The translations under genes were made by a program, and so were the position numbers. The notes under the pieces were generated by a model. That model saw only the letters and a program-made list of their open reading frames with translations, searched no databases and had not been told where the DNA came from. From assembly GCA_943912855.1 (NCBI GenBank), contig CALTVC010000003.1, forward strand, positions 124,001 through 188,000: a stretch of 64,000 nucleotides of DNA. Direction: 5' to 3'. Below, piece after piece: positions 18,401 to 26,493 of this stretch. Numbering within the stretch: the stretch's first letter is position 1; each line of letters starts with the position of its first letter. The DNA comes from an uncultured Flavobacterium sp. GTDB taxonomy: Bacteria; Bacteroidota; Bacteroidia; Flavobacteriales; Flavobacteriaceae.

Positions 18401-21400
18401 ACGTATCGGGTGCTGCAGTTGCAACTAAAGTTTACGACGGCAACAACACTGCCCAGATAAGTGGTGTAGTACTTAACGGACTTGTAGAAGGCGAAACCGT
18501 AAACGCTGTTAGCGGTACGTTTGCCCAAACCAATGCAGGTACAGAAATTCCTGTAACTATTGTATTAACAGGTACACATACTGGTAACTATACCTATACC
18601 CAGCCGGAAACGGCCATAACAGGTACGATTACCAAAAAAGGCCTTACAGCTACAGCTGTAGATAAAAACAAAGCCCAAGGAACGGTTAACCCTGCCCTTA
18701 CCATTAGCTATAACGGTTTTATTTCAGGACAAAGCCAATCTAGCGCTGCTGGTTTTATAGCCCCGGCTATCAGTACTACAGCCGTTACGGCTTCACCAGT
18801 AGGTATGTACCCTATAACACTTGTTGGCGGTTCGGCTACAAACTATGAGTTTACAGCCCTTAACAACGGCTGGCTGAGCATTACAGCGGGTGCGGCTTCG
18901 GGTAACATCCTTGCGTGGGACTTTACCGGAGAAGTGGCACTTGACACTTCAGATGCTGAAGTTCAGGACGACAATATGGATTCATCTGTTACACTTACCC
19001 GTGGCGCAGGTGCTACTCCATCGGCAGGAAACAATTCATTCAGAACCACAGGTTTTGGTAGCAATGGCATCTTTGTTACAAGAAACGATTACTTCGAATT
19101 TAAGGCATCGGCTTCTACAGGTTACCAAATGTCTATATCTACCATAAACGCGGTATGCAGGGGAACAACTACATTTGGTGCTTCGGTACAAAGCCAGTTT
19201 GCCTATAGTACAGACGATACAAACTTTACCCTGATAGGTAGCCCGACTGTAACTACAAACGGTGGTGGTGACCACATTATATCTGTAGATGTTAGTGGTA
19301 TTACTGCACTACAAAATGTCCCGGCAGGTACTACCATTACCTTTAGGTACTTTGCCAGCGGTAGCACAAATACTGGCGGATGGGGTTACTACTCGTCTGG
19401 TGTGGGTAACTACGGCCTTGCCCTACAGGGTGCTGTAGCTGCGGTACCGGTACTTCCTAACATTACCAGTGCACTTACGGCAAGCTCAGATGTACTTAGC
19501 ACAGCTACCTACCAGATAACCGCAACAGGTACTCCTTCTGTAACGTTTACTGCAACTAACCTGCCTACAGGTGCAAGCATAAACAACAGCGGACTTATAT
19601 CTTTTGACGGCACTACTCCGGCAGGTATCTATAACATTGACCTTACGGCTACAAGTTACTACGGCACCAGCAACAAAACGCTTGTATATACCGTAAACAA
19701 ACTGAACCAGGTACTTACCTTTGACCCGGATCCTATACCTGTACAGGTAGTAGGTAACGCACCATTCTTATTTGACATGAACAACACAGCCGGACTTCCG
19801 GTTAGCTGGTCGAGTTCAGATGAAACTGTAGTTACAATAGCTGCAGACGGTACCATTACCATAGTAAGTGAAGGTACTGCAACCATAACGGCATCTAACA
19901 ATGGTAACGAAATTTACAATCCGGTAACCGAAACCCGTACCATAACCGTAGGCGCTCCTTGCTTTGAGTGGACAGGTGCTGTAAACAACAGCTGGACAAA
20001 TGCGGGCAACTGGTGTGGCAGTGTGGTACCAAATGGTACCCGTGATGTAATCATAGCCATATCTGACAACAACCCGGTAATTAATAACGGTACCGCTTTT
20101 GCTAAAAACCTTACTGTAAATGCAGGTGCTACCCTTACCGTAGCCACAGGTGCTACCCTTAGCGTGGAAGAAGTGCTTACTGTAGCTACAGACGGCACAC
20201 TAACCGTAGAAGACAACGGAGCCCTGCTACAAGGCGAAACCGCTACGGCAAACAACAATAGTGGTGCAATTAACTTTATTAAGAAAAGTAGCCCACTTTA
20301 CAGGCTTGATTATGCTATATGGGCATCTCCGGTAGCAGGACAACAACTTCAGGAGTTTTCTCCTGCTACAAGCGCAACCCGTTTTTACTGGTACAATCCG
20401 GTTACAAGTGCTTACAAAAACATAACAGCAGACAATACGTTTGAAACCGCTAAGGGTTACCTTATACGTATGCCTAACGTTAGTACAGAAACAGGCTACA
20501 ATACAGGAGATGCTGCTATAAAACACAACGGTATCTTTAACGGTGTTCCCAACAACGGTAACATAAACATAGCGTTAAACAATACCGGCGACCGTTACAA
20601 CTCAGTAGGTAACCCGTACCCATCGCCAATAAGCATTACGGAGTTCTTTACTGCTAACGCGGGCGTGCTTGATATTTCATCGGGTCTTTACCTGTGGAGG
20701 AAGCGTAACAACGGCGACAACTCGTCTTATGCTACCATTACCCTTTCTGCTTATGTGGCAAACCCAGCCGAAGGTGGTGGTTCTGAATTTGCCGAATTCT
20801 TTGACGGCGATAACAGCACATGGACACTTGCAGCAGGTCAGGGCTTCCTGGTAAGGGCACTTGCCAATACCACTAATCCTGAACTTCACTTTACAAACAG
20901 CATGAGGACGGCAAGTCCGGGTGCTAACCAGGCAATATTCAGGCAGGCGGCTCCGGCTAATGCAAGCACTGCACCGTCATCTCGCCTTTGGCTTAACCTT
21001 AAATCTACTAATGGTAGCGCAAGCCAAACGGCTGTTGCGTATATGAGCCAGGGTACTGAAGGCATTGATTACGGTTATGATGCCGTGAAACTACTTGAGG
21101 GTACACTGATAAACATATACACCATGGCGGGCGAAACACCACTTGCCATACAAACAAAACCTGACTTTACAGCACAGGACATAGTACCTGTAGGTTATGT
21201 AGTTCCGGTTGCGGGTACGTATACCATAAACCTTGGTCGTGCGCAGGGTGTGTTTGAATCAGGACAAAACATTTACCTGAAAGATAACCTTACCAATACT
21301 GTTACCAACATTACCGAAGGTGATTACAGCTTTGTTACAGAAGCCGGTACTATAAACAACAGGTTTGAGGTTATGTATATCAATGGTGCCCTTAATACAG

Positions 21401-21645
21401 ACAACCCGGTACTTAATGCCGATACGGTTGTGGTGTTTAAGCAAGGTAAAGCCATACAGGTAAACTCAGGTAATACAATGATGGACGGTATTACAGTTTA
21501 TGACATAAGCGGCAGGAAACTGCACAGCGTAAACAACATAAACAATACTGAAGCAACCATAAGCAACCTTACTGCCGAACAACAGGTACTTATCATAGAA
21601 ATAAGCACTGCAAAAGGCAAAGTAAGCAAGCGTATTATATACTAA
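15430..21645 (+). CDS. giant T9SS-secreted protein with YDG/MBG repeats (type A Por C-terminus)
   Basis: A 2071-aa protein. Signal peptide (about 1-27, ending VTWGQ), then a jelly-roll-like N-terminal region ending GLGIDDVTI; a domain near residues 215-370; then about six YDG-type repeats, each opened by a variant of K(V/A)YD(G/A/N)(T/N)TTA (about 480-1070), interleaved with MBG/BIG2-like units (QTITFNPLATVTYGDPSI, DKNKAQGTVNPALTISYNGF); a second jelly-roll-like region; an Ig-like segment; a WTGAVNNSWTNAGNW beta-helix-like start; and a type A Por secretion tail (VYDISGRKLHSV...GKVSKRIIY). This tail differs from the CHU_C tail of the two preceding genes, so it is handled by the type A sortase route with likely A-LPS anchoring. 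Role: surface adhesin or matrix protein; ligand unknown. It has its own terminators on both sides, so it is a separate transcription unit. Confidence 0.85.
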   Translation: MKKTLQTKLRGFWFFALFLTVSVTWGQMLIPATGTTYTQNFNSMSGTTLPAGFSIGGSNTVTRTASTLNGSSAGGSYRFDNGSDSAIGVLQSSSYSTGGISLQLRNTSSDYISGFIITWNYEKYRSGTRAYNITFSGGTDGDQAYPADSGTGTAYFPPQQIAKSVTVTGLNIAPNGTQTFSWSIAGVGGSSNSQGLGIDDVTITAIPAASSLSTIVRNTTFAETQNIDYATYQATDITATNSLVVGSFDIVDGGGTNDADSNPTIVTAVSFTVQNFANIRKLALYDGTTEKAEITLTSSTAAFTNFGTLSAPDNSSKNFTLRATFKDAVTDNQQLRFTVTSATVQGNGSSKFAASNAGGAATAITTDANRIEVTADRFAFTQQPTNTQVDATMSPAVALRANDALGNLDLDFASDVHLTSTGTLIAPISLTATSGVATFSSITHSVAGNGLVLTATSADNAITANSNTFNVIPFALTLDSVLANNKVYDATTAAVLTHGSLTGVNPSHDVNIASYVATFDSENIGTAKPVTASIILGGADAGKYAVAPITGLSADITPKEVTIAGIAISDRDFNGSTSATITGTPEVSGAIAGDDVAVDATAAVAEFTNPGPGGSIPVTVSGYVLTGSDATNYTLVQPQGLTAHINDTGLANQTITFNPLATVTYGDPSITLSATATSGLEVTFVSSDENIATISGNTLTLSGAGTVTITAQQTGDATHNPAINVEQTLVVNQKALTVINAAGTSKVYDNTTTAQVTGTPFGVVGSDDVTLTGNGIFADENVGENKEITAEFTLGGADADNYTLVQPTGITGNITPLAITLTDAVAQGKVYDATTVATFTATLTGVIAGDDVNYTGTGTFASANVATAIDVTSTATLTGAEAANYTLTQPTGLSADITVAEVTITAEAVSKAYDGTNVATVQNAVIASGIIGSDDVTLGETTVSGTFNTPAVANNKPVTAAFTLAGAQAGNYVIAPLALTANITPALLTADVSGAAVATKVYDGNNTAQISGVVLNGLVEGETVNAVSGTFAQTNAGTEIPVTIVLTGTHTGNYTYTQPETAITGTITKKGLTATAVDKNKAQGTVNPALTISYNGFISGQSQSSAAGFIAPAISTTAVTASPVGMYPITLVGGSATNYEFTALNNGWLSITAGAASGNILAWDFTGEVALDTSDAEVQDDNMDSSVTLTRGAGATPSAGNNSFRTTGFGSNGIFVTRNDYFEFKASASTGYQMSISTINAVCRGTTTFGASVQSQFAYSTDDTNFTLIGSPTVTTNGGGDHIISVDVSGITALQNVPAGTTITFRYFASGSTNTGGWGYYSSGVGNYGLALQGAVAAVPVLPNITSALTASSDVLSTATYQITATGTPSVTFTATNLPTGASINNSGLISFDGTTPAGIYNIDLTATSYYGTSNKTLVYTVNKLNQVLTFDPDPIPVQVVGNAPFLFDMNNTAGLPVSWSSSDETVVTIAADGTITIVSEGTATITASNNGNEIYNPVTETRTITVGAPCFEWTGAVNNSWTNAGNWCGSVVPNGTRDVIIAISDNNPVINNGTAFAKNLTVNAGATLTVATGATLSVEEVLTVATDGTLTVEDNGALLQGETATANNNSGAINFIKKSSPLYRLDYAIWASPVAGQQLQEFSPATSATRFYWYNPVTSAYKNITADNTFETAKGYLIRMPNVSTETGYNTGDAAIKHNGIFNGVPNNGNINIALNNTGDRYNSVGNPYPSPISITEFFTANAGVLDISSGLYLWRKRNNGDNSSYATITLSAYVANPAEGGGSEFAEFFDGDNSTWTLAAGQGFLVRALANTTNPELHFTNSMRTASPGANQAIFRQAAPANASTAPSSRLWLNLKSTNGSASQTAVAYMSQGTEGIDYGYDAVKLLEGTLINIYTMAGETPLAIQTKPDFTAQDIVPVGYVVPVAGTYTINLGRAQGVFESGQNIYLKDNLTNTVTNITEGDYSFVTEAGTINNRFEVMYINGALNTDNPVLNADTVVVFKQGKAIQVNSGNTMMDGITVYDISGRKLHSVNNINNTEATISNLTAEQQVLIIEISTAKGKVSKRIIY

Positions 21646-21680
21646 TCGGCTGCTAAATAATTCACACCCCAATAAATTAG

Positions 21681-21716
21681 AAATCCCTGTGCTGTAACGG
21701 CACAGGGATTTTTTGT
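21681..21716 (+). terminator. Rho-independent terminator, copy 1 of a duplicated hairpin
   Basis: Perfect 12-bp stem AAATCCCTGTGC / GCACAGGGATTT with loop TGTAACG, then a T-run. The same stem and loop, in the same orientation, recurs at 23234-23265 on the far side of the TetR-SDR pair. Confidence 0.95.
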
Positions 21717-21758
21717 TTTTGCAATTAGGTCATCTGTTTTTTTATCTGTTAAAAAGTA

Positions 21759-21787
21759 TTGTCTCAATGTTTCTTTTTTTACTTTTG
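21759..21787 (+). promoter_or_regulatory. Bacteroidota-type promoter of the TetR gene
   Basis: TTG at 21759-21761, 18 bp spacer, TACTTTTG at 21780-21787, matching the TTG...TAnnTTTG consensus of Flavobacterium. It supports the ATG at 21810 as the start, because an earlier in-frame ATG would begin within the promoter. Confidence 0.7.
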
Positions 21788-21809
21788 TATCAAACATTAC
21801 AAAAATAAA

Positions 21810-22391
21810 ATGAAAGGTAGGCCAAACATTCATAATGATGAACAGTTAATACTAAAAGCTCAGGAGATTTTTTGGCAACAGGGTTATAGTGCCACGTCAT
21901 TGTCTGATCTTACAACAGCAACAGGTGCCGGGGCAGGCAGCCTTTACAACATCTTTAAGGGCGGTAAAAAAGAATTGTTTAAAAGGGCGTTGCAACAACG
22001 CAGGGAAGATCTTAGAACATTTAGGCAACAGCTGGAAACAAGTGAAACTCCCATTGAACTCATAAAGAATTTTTTTCTTGAAATTGCCAATGCCGACAAA
22101 AAGGATCACTATAAAGGATGTATTGTAGCCAATACCGTGGTAGAAATGACCTTCATAGATGAGGAACTAAAAAACGAAGCCATAAGCATACTTAACGAGA
22201 CCGAGCAAATGTATACCCGGGTAATAGCCACTGCACAGCAAAGGGGACTTATAAAAGATACAATTCCGGCAGATGTCTTAGGCAAATATCTTATCAGCTT
22301 TTGGTGTGGTATAAACTCCCTCAGACGTATATATCCGGAAAGGGAAACACTGGTTACACAAATAAAACTCCAACTTAAAATTTTGGAGTAA
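21810..22391 (+). CDS. TetR/AcrR-family transcriptional regulator
   Basis: A 193-aa repressor beginning MKGRPNIHND. The TetR helix-turn-helix is near residues 10-55: ILKAQEIFWQQGYSATSLSDLTTATGAGAGSLYNIFKGGKKELF. The C-terminal ligand domain resembles the AcrR/YcdC group with HYKGCIVANTVVEM. It lies 44 bp upstream of an SDR oxidoreductase in the same direction and is the likely regulator of both. A 16-bp sequence in its leader recurs just ahead of the SDR start. The pair is bracketed by copies of one terminator. Confidence 0.9.
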   Translation: MKGRPNIHNDEQLILKAQEIFWQQGYSATSLSDLTTATGAGAGSLYNIFKGGKKELFKRALQQRREDLRTFRQQLETSETPIELIKNFFLEIANADKKDHYKGCIVANTVVEMTFIDEELKNEAISILNETEQMYTRVIATAQQRGLIKDTIPADVLGKYLISFWCGINSLRRIYPERETLVTQIKLQLKILE

Positions 22392-22435
22392 TATTTTTTT
22401 GGACATTTATTTAACAATCATTACAAAAATAAAAA

Positions 22436-23224
22436 ATGGATTTACAGCTAAAAGAGAAGCGGGCATTTGTTAGTGGTTCAACTCAGGGAATAGGTTTTGC
22501 CATAGCCAAAAAACTACTTCAGGAAGGTACAAGTGTAATCATTAACGGAAGAACTGAACACAGGGTAAATGAAGCATTACAACAACTTAGAACTGAAGTT
22601 CCCGGTGCAGACGTTACCGGAATTGCGGCAGACTTTGCCAATGCTGATGATGTAAATAACATAGTAAATGCCTTAAATGACGTAGACATACTGATTAATA
22701 ATGTAGGCATTTTTGGCCTGGACGATTTCTTTTCGCTGCCTGATGAAACCTGCTACAGGTATTTTGAAGTTAACCTTATGAGCGGTATGCGTCTTTCCAG
22801 AAAACTATTACCAAAAATGATAGAAAAGAAACAGGGCAGGATTATATTTATAAGTAGCGAATCTGGAGTAAATGTTCCTGAAAACATGATTCATTATGGT
22901 ATGACAAAAGCGGCAATGAGCGCACTTGCAAACGGATTATCTAAACTTACAAAAGGTACTGAGGTTACAGTGAATACAATACTGGGCGGGCCCACCTATT
23001 CAGATGGCGTTGCAGGTACCATAACTGAGATAGCCAATGCACAAAAAATAGATATTGAAACAATGAAGAGTGCTATAATAGAACAGTCTAATCTACACAT
23101 ACTGTTACAACGCTTTATAAAACCCGAAGAAATTGCAAACCTCGCGGTATATCTTTCCAGTCCGCTTTCGGTTGCCACCAACGGAGCAAACCTTAGAGCC
23201 GATAGTGGTGTGCTAAAAGTTTAA
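22436..23224 (+). CDS. SDR-family NAD(P)-dependent oxidoreductase
   Basis: A 262-aa classical short-chain dehydrogenase. Cofactor motif GSTQGIGFAIAK near residues 14-25 (TGxxxGxG with Ser replacing Thr), then NNVG near residue 86; catalytic Ser in FISSESG (near 140) and the YxxxK pair in HYGMTKAAMS (Tyr near 155, Lys near 159). The substrate is unknown. An Arg or Asn-Gly-Arg (IINGR) after strand 2 hints at NADPH preference, which is inference. It is probably co-transcribed with the upstream TetR gene. Confidence 0.9.
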   Translation: MDLQLKEKRAFVSGSTQGIGFAIAKKLLQEGTSVIINGRTEHRVNEALQQLRTEVPGADVTGIAADFANADDVNNIVNALNDVDILINNVGIFGLDDFFSLPDETCYRYFEVNLMSGMRLSRKLLPKMIEKKQGRIIFISSESGVNVPENMIHYGMTKAAMSALANGLSKLTKGTEVTVNTILGGPTYSDGVAGTITEIANAQKIDIETMKSAIIEQSNLHILLQRFIKPEEIANLAVYLSSPLSVATNGANLRADSGVLKV

Positions 23225-23233
23225 AAACAAAAC

Positions 23234-23265
23234 CCCTGTGCTGTAACGGCACAGGGATTTTTGTT
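23234..23265 (+). terminator. Rho-independent terminator, copy 2 of the duplicated hairpin
   Basis: CCCTGTGC-TGTAACG-GCACAGGG followed by ATTTTTGTTTTT; identical in stem core and loop to 21681-21716. It lies between the convergent SDR and antiporter genes. Confidence 0.9.
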
Positions 23266-23266
23266 T

Positions 23267-24841
23267 TTACAGCAGGGCAAGCTTTTCTTCTTCCAGATCA
23301 AGGAAAAGCAAATGCCTGCGTATTATTTCTTCGTCTATGTTATGCCTGCGGTTTTTTTCGGTAAGCCATTCGCGTTGCAGGTTCAGTATGCTGCGGTATA
23401 CCTCTTTGGTTTCGTGCCCAAACAATACATTATCTCCCGATTGCGAACCCGATGCTTCCAGTTTTTGCAATACCTGCCTTAACCCGGGCTGTGCTTGTAG
23501 CTCGGCACCGTACCGGCTATGCAATTGCTCCACCGCGTAATCCGAAAGGTGTTTACGTACCTTGTTGTACATTTCTTCTTCGGGCATTACGTAATCAGGG
23601 TCGGTTATAGACAACTTCTTAATCATCCACGGCAGTGTAAGCCCTTGTAACAACAGCGTGGTAAGTATTACCACAAAGGTTATGAACAATATAAGATTGC
23701 GTTGCGGAAACGGCGTACCGTCGTCCAGGTGCGTAGGTATGGATAAGGCTGCGGCCAATGATACTACGCCACGCATGCCACACCATCCTAAAACCAGCGG
23801 CCCTCTTACACCGGGATTACGGCTGTCTGCCACGGTAATGAAATTACGGGCTATGAGCGTGGTAACCACCGCAGAGAATGCCGAAATGACACGTGCCAGT
23901 ATGAGTACACCCGTTATAAGCAATCCGTATTGTATGGCTTGCGAAAGCCCGGTTTCCTGCAAGCCTTCGGTAATTTCGGGCAGGTCCAGCCCTATGAGCA
24001 TAAACACCAGTCCGTTCAGGATAAAACAGAGGCTCTCCCAAACGTTTACCCCCCGCAGGCGCGAACTGCTGCTTAAAAACACCAGCCTTTTGTTAGACAG
24101 GTACAATCCGCCACTCACTACGGCAAGCACACCCGAGCTGTGTACCTCTTCGGCAGCTATGTACATGGCATAAGGCGTAAGGAGCGTGAGTACCAAATCA
24201 GTATTGGCATCGGTAGGCAGGTGTTTGTGCACCAGCATAATTAAATATGCCGAAACAAGCCCAATGCCTATACCACCAAAAATCATCCACCCGAAACTCA
24301 GTGCCGCTTCGTGCCATATAAACTGACCCGTAGCCACCGCTATGAACGCGAACCTGAATATGATAAGTGAAGACGCGTCGTTCAGCAGGCTTTCTCCTTC
24401 CAGAATTGAGGAAAAACGGCGTGGTACTTTTACAAACTTCAGGATAGCTCCGGCACTCACGGCATCGGGTGGCGATACTATGCCCCCAAGCAAAAAGCCC
24501 AATGCCAGCGAGAACCCCGGTATGAAATAATTTGCCACGAACGCCACAGACAGTGCCGTAAAAAACACCACAATAAAAGCGAAACTGCTTATTATCCGTC
24601 GCCATTTCCAGAGTTCTTTCCATGAAATGGCCCATGCTGCTTCGTACAGCAAAGGCGGCAGGAATATAATGAATATGAGTTCTGACTCTATGTGCAACGG
24701 CGGTATGCCGGGAATAAAACTGATGCCAAGTCCTGCCAGGACAAGTAATACCGGGTAGGCTACCTTTATTTTTTCGGCAAGCATTATCAGCATTACTATG
24801 ACAGCAATGAGCAACAGGTAAAACGGAAAATCAGTGAGCAT
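23267..24841 (-). CDS. Na+/H+ antiporter, CPA1 (NhaP/YjcE) family
   Basis: A 524-aa membrane protein with about 12 hydrophobic segments over residues 1-415 and a hydrophilic cytoplasmic tail. Diagnostic parts are the FLPPLLYEAAWAI segment (residues 55-67), GGIVSPPDAVSAGAIL with the ion-binding Asp (near 127-140), EGESLLNDASSLI (near 148-160), and GWCGMRGVVSLAAALSIP near residue 350. The family exchanges Na+ or K+ for protons in pH and salt homeostasis. It stands alone on this strand. Confidence 0.9.
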   Translation of the reverse strand: MLTDFPFYLLLIAVIVMLIMLAEKIKVAYPVLLVLAGLGISFIPGIPPLHIESELIFIIFLPPLLYEAAWAISWKELWKWRRIISSFAFIVVFFTALSVAFVANYFIPGFSLALGFLLGGIVSPPDAVSAGAILKFVKVPRRFSSILEGESLLNDASSLIIFRFAFIAVATGQFIWHEAALSFGWMIFGGIGIGLVSAYLIMLVHKHLPTDANTDLVLTLLTPYAMYIAAEEVHSSGVLAVVSGGLYLSNKRLVFLSSSSRLRGVNVWESLCFILNGLVFMLIGLDLPEITEGLQETGLSQAIQYGLLITGVLILARVISAFSAVVTTLIARNFITVADSRNPGVRGPLVLGWCGMRGVVSLAAALSIPTHLDDGTPFPQRNLILFITFVVILTTLLLQGLTLPWMIKKLSITDPDYVMPEEEMYNKVRKHLSDYAVEQLHSRYGAELQAQPGLRQVLQKLEASGSQSGDNVLFGHETKEVYRSILNLQREWLTEKNRRHNIDEEIIRRHLLFLDLEEEKLALL

Positions 24842-24931
24842 GCGTAAGGTTTTTTTAGAAGGACTGAATTTACAGAAAATTGGTTACGCTCCGTTATGTC
24901 TTCCTAAAAAACCCTTACCTGTGCTTATTCC

Positions 24932-25405
24932 CTACCCTTGCTGTGCATCTATGAGTACCGCCAGCTGAATGCACGGCTTATCGCTTCGATTGCTCCAGGC
25001 GTGGTTGGTACCGCGTTGTATAACAATGTCGCCCGGTTGCAATAGGGTTTCGCCGTCTTCGGTAATGAGGTACATTTCGCCACTTAAAATAACAATGTAA
25101 TCAAGCGTTGGGGTTTTGTGCATCAGCGGATGTGGCTGTCCGGGTACTACCTCCAGCCCTAAATCCTTATCGGGTGGCACCTGCACGTACCTGAAATACG
25201 TACCGTTTTTTGGCGTAACGGGGAATGCCGTATTTTCTACTACAAGTTCTTCATTAAGTTTTGCCGGAGTGCTGTCTGTAGCCCAGACATCTGAAATGAT
25301 TAAACCCGGAAAATGTTCTGAAACGCTTGCTGCCTGTGCATCGCGTGTTATTACTGATTTACCGTCTTTTTCTCCGGTAACTATTACTCTTGGAATTGAT
25401 TTCAT
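24932..25405 (-). CDS. cupin-domain protein
   Basis: A 157-aa single-cupin protein. The conserved cupin barrel covers about residues 68-150: PLMHKTPTLDYIVILSGEMYLITEDGETLLQPGDIVIQRGTNHAWSN, containing one His, the Glu and the later His expected at a metal site, although the first motif has only one of the usual two His. No signal peptide. It is close to and in the same direction as the VOC gene, so it may share the HxlR-regulated promoter. Substrate unknown. Confidence 0.8.
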   Translation of the reverse strand: MKSIPRVIVTGEKDGKSVITRDAQAASVSEHFPGLIISDVWATDSTPAKLNEELVVENTAFPVTPKNGTYFRYVQVPPDKDLGLEVVPGQPHPLMHKTPTLDYIVILSGEMYLITEDGETLLQPGDIVIQRGTNHAWSNRSDKPCIQLAVLIDAQQG

Positions 25406-25450
25406 TGGTATTTAAAATGATGTATTATTTTATTCAGATTTTGCGCAAAG

Positions 25451-25897
25451 CTAAAATGCAACGGCTTCCAGAAATTCTATTACTTCGCCATTAGGGCTGT
25501 ACACAAGGCTGTTGCTTACCGTAATGTTTCTACCACTACTATTCAGTTGCAGTGTTTCCTTTTCCGAAAGCGGTTTTGCCCCAAAGTCAATCGCAGTATT
25601 ATAAGCGGCATTGGCATCTTTTACGGTAAAGCAAATGTGGAGTAAAGCACCTTGTACGTAGTCTTCTCCGGGTATGTGCTTCCTGCCCTGCCCCGGAAAA
25701 TCAGCATCGCGGTCGCAGATTTCTATATGGCAGTTAAAGGATTTGTGGCGCAGCATGACACACTGTTTCAGGTTAAACTGAGGCAGGCTCCATTGGTGTA
25801 CCACCTCAAAACCCAGCGCTGTGTAGAACGCTACGGTGGTTTCAAAATCCTGAGCCTTTATGGCAAAATGGTGGAAACCGATAATATTATCGTGCAT
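25451..25897 (-). CDS. VOC-family (glyoxalase-like) protein
   Basis: A 148-aa single vicinal-oxygen-chelate protein: GFHHFAIKAQDFETTVAFYTALGFEVVHQW at the N-terminus, CHIEI near residue 56, LLHICFTVKDANAAYNTAIDFGA near 85, and a final strand PNGEVIEFLEA with the Glu ligand. Substrate unknown; such proteins include glyoxalases and thiol-transfer resistance enzymes. It diverges from an HxlR regulator across a 68-bp gap that contains a palindromic operator candidate. Confidence 0.85.
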   Translation of the reverse strand: MHDNIIGFHHFAIKAQDFETTVAFYTALGFEVVHQWSLPQFNLKQCVMLRHKSFNCHIEICDRDADFPGQGRKHIPGEDYVQGALLHICFTVKDANAAYNTAIDFGAKPLSEKETLQLNSSGRNITVSNSLVYSPNGEVIEFLEAVAF

Positions 25898-25904
25898 ATT
25901 GCTT

Positions 25905-25922
25905 TACTTTTGTACAAAGGTA
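25905..25922. promoter_or_regulatory. palindrome overlapping both divergent -7 elements (HxlR operator candidate)
   Basis: TACTTTTGTACAAAGGTA is an 18-bp inverted repeat with one mismatched pair. Read on the plus strand its left half is the -7 element TACTTTTG for the HxlR gene; read on the minus strand its right half is TACCTTTG for the VOC gene. A regulator bound here would block both promoters. No clear -33 element is seen for either side. Confidence 0.55.
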
Positions 25923-25965
25923 AAACAGAAATAAACACGAGCTGTTTACTTACAAAATTGTTAGT

Positions 25966-26325
25966 ATGCGAAAAGAGAGTTCTACAAACTTTATAAACGA
26001 GACCACCCTACAGGATTTTTGCAATGCAAACCGCACCCTGCTGCTCATACAAGGTCGCTGGAAGTTATCTATACTATTTTCACTGCTGGAAAAAGACCAG
26101 CGTTCATACTCTGATTTTAAGAAACTGCTACCCGCCGTAAGCGACAGGGTACTTTCGCTCCAACTTAAATCACTTGCCTATGACGGCATTGTAATTAAAC
26201 AAAACCTTGATGGGAAAACATGGTACGCTTTAACCCAAAAGGGAAAGGAACTGCAACCCGTTCTACAGGCAATGGCAGGATTCATGGCTATTCAGGATAA
26301 GGCTGAAAGGAAAATATTGGAATAA
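25966..26325 (+). CDS. HxlR-family winged-helix transcriptional regulator
   Basis: A 119-aa HxlR-type regulator: LLIQGRWKLSILFSLLEKDQRSYSDFKKLLP, then VSDRVLSLQLKSLAYDGIV as the recognition helix and a wing ending YALTQKGKELQPVL. It has one Cys (near residue 17, in DFCNANRT), at the position where redox or electrophile-sensing HxlR proteins such as YodB and HypR place their reactive Cys. It is divergent from the VOC gene and, via that, the cupin gene, which are probably its targets. Confidence 0.9.
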   Translation: MRKESSTNFINETTLQDFCNANRTLLLIQGRWKLSILFSLLEKDQRSYSDFKKLLPAVSDRVLSLQLKSLAYDGIVIKQNLDGKTWYALTQKGKELQPVLQAMAGFMAIQDKAERKILE

Positions 26326-26422
26326 AAAGCTGTTGTTTCTAATTATCGTGAAGTTCGTAAGACTTCTATTCTGTACCGGCAAGACAATGAAAAATGTAAT
26401 ATGCCGTTACAGGTTTAAATTT

Positions 26423-26430
26423 TATATTTG
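26423..26430 (+). promoter_or_regulatory. -7 promoter element TATATTTG ahead of the AraC-type gene
   Basis: Matches TAnnTTTG about 64 bp before the AraC-family start. No TTG is found at the right distance upstream, so the -33 box is weak. Confidence 0.4.
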
Positions 26431-26493
26431 CGAGAGGTACCCGTTACCTGTACAAACCAAAACTAATCCTGACCACGACATTTACATTAAAAA

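Noticed and set aside
22436..23224. TetR-SDR cassette considered as a transposon
   Set aside because: No transposase and no terminal inverted repeats; only the flanking copies of a terminator.
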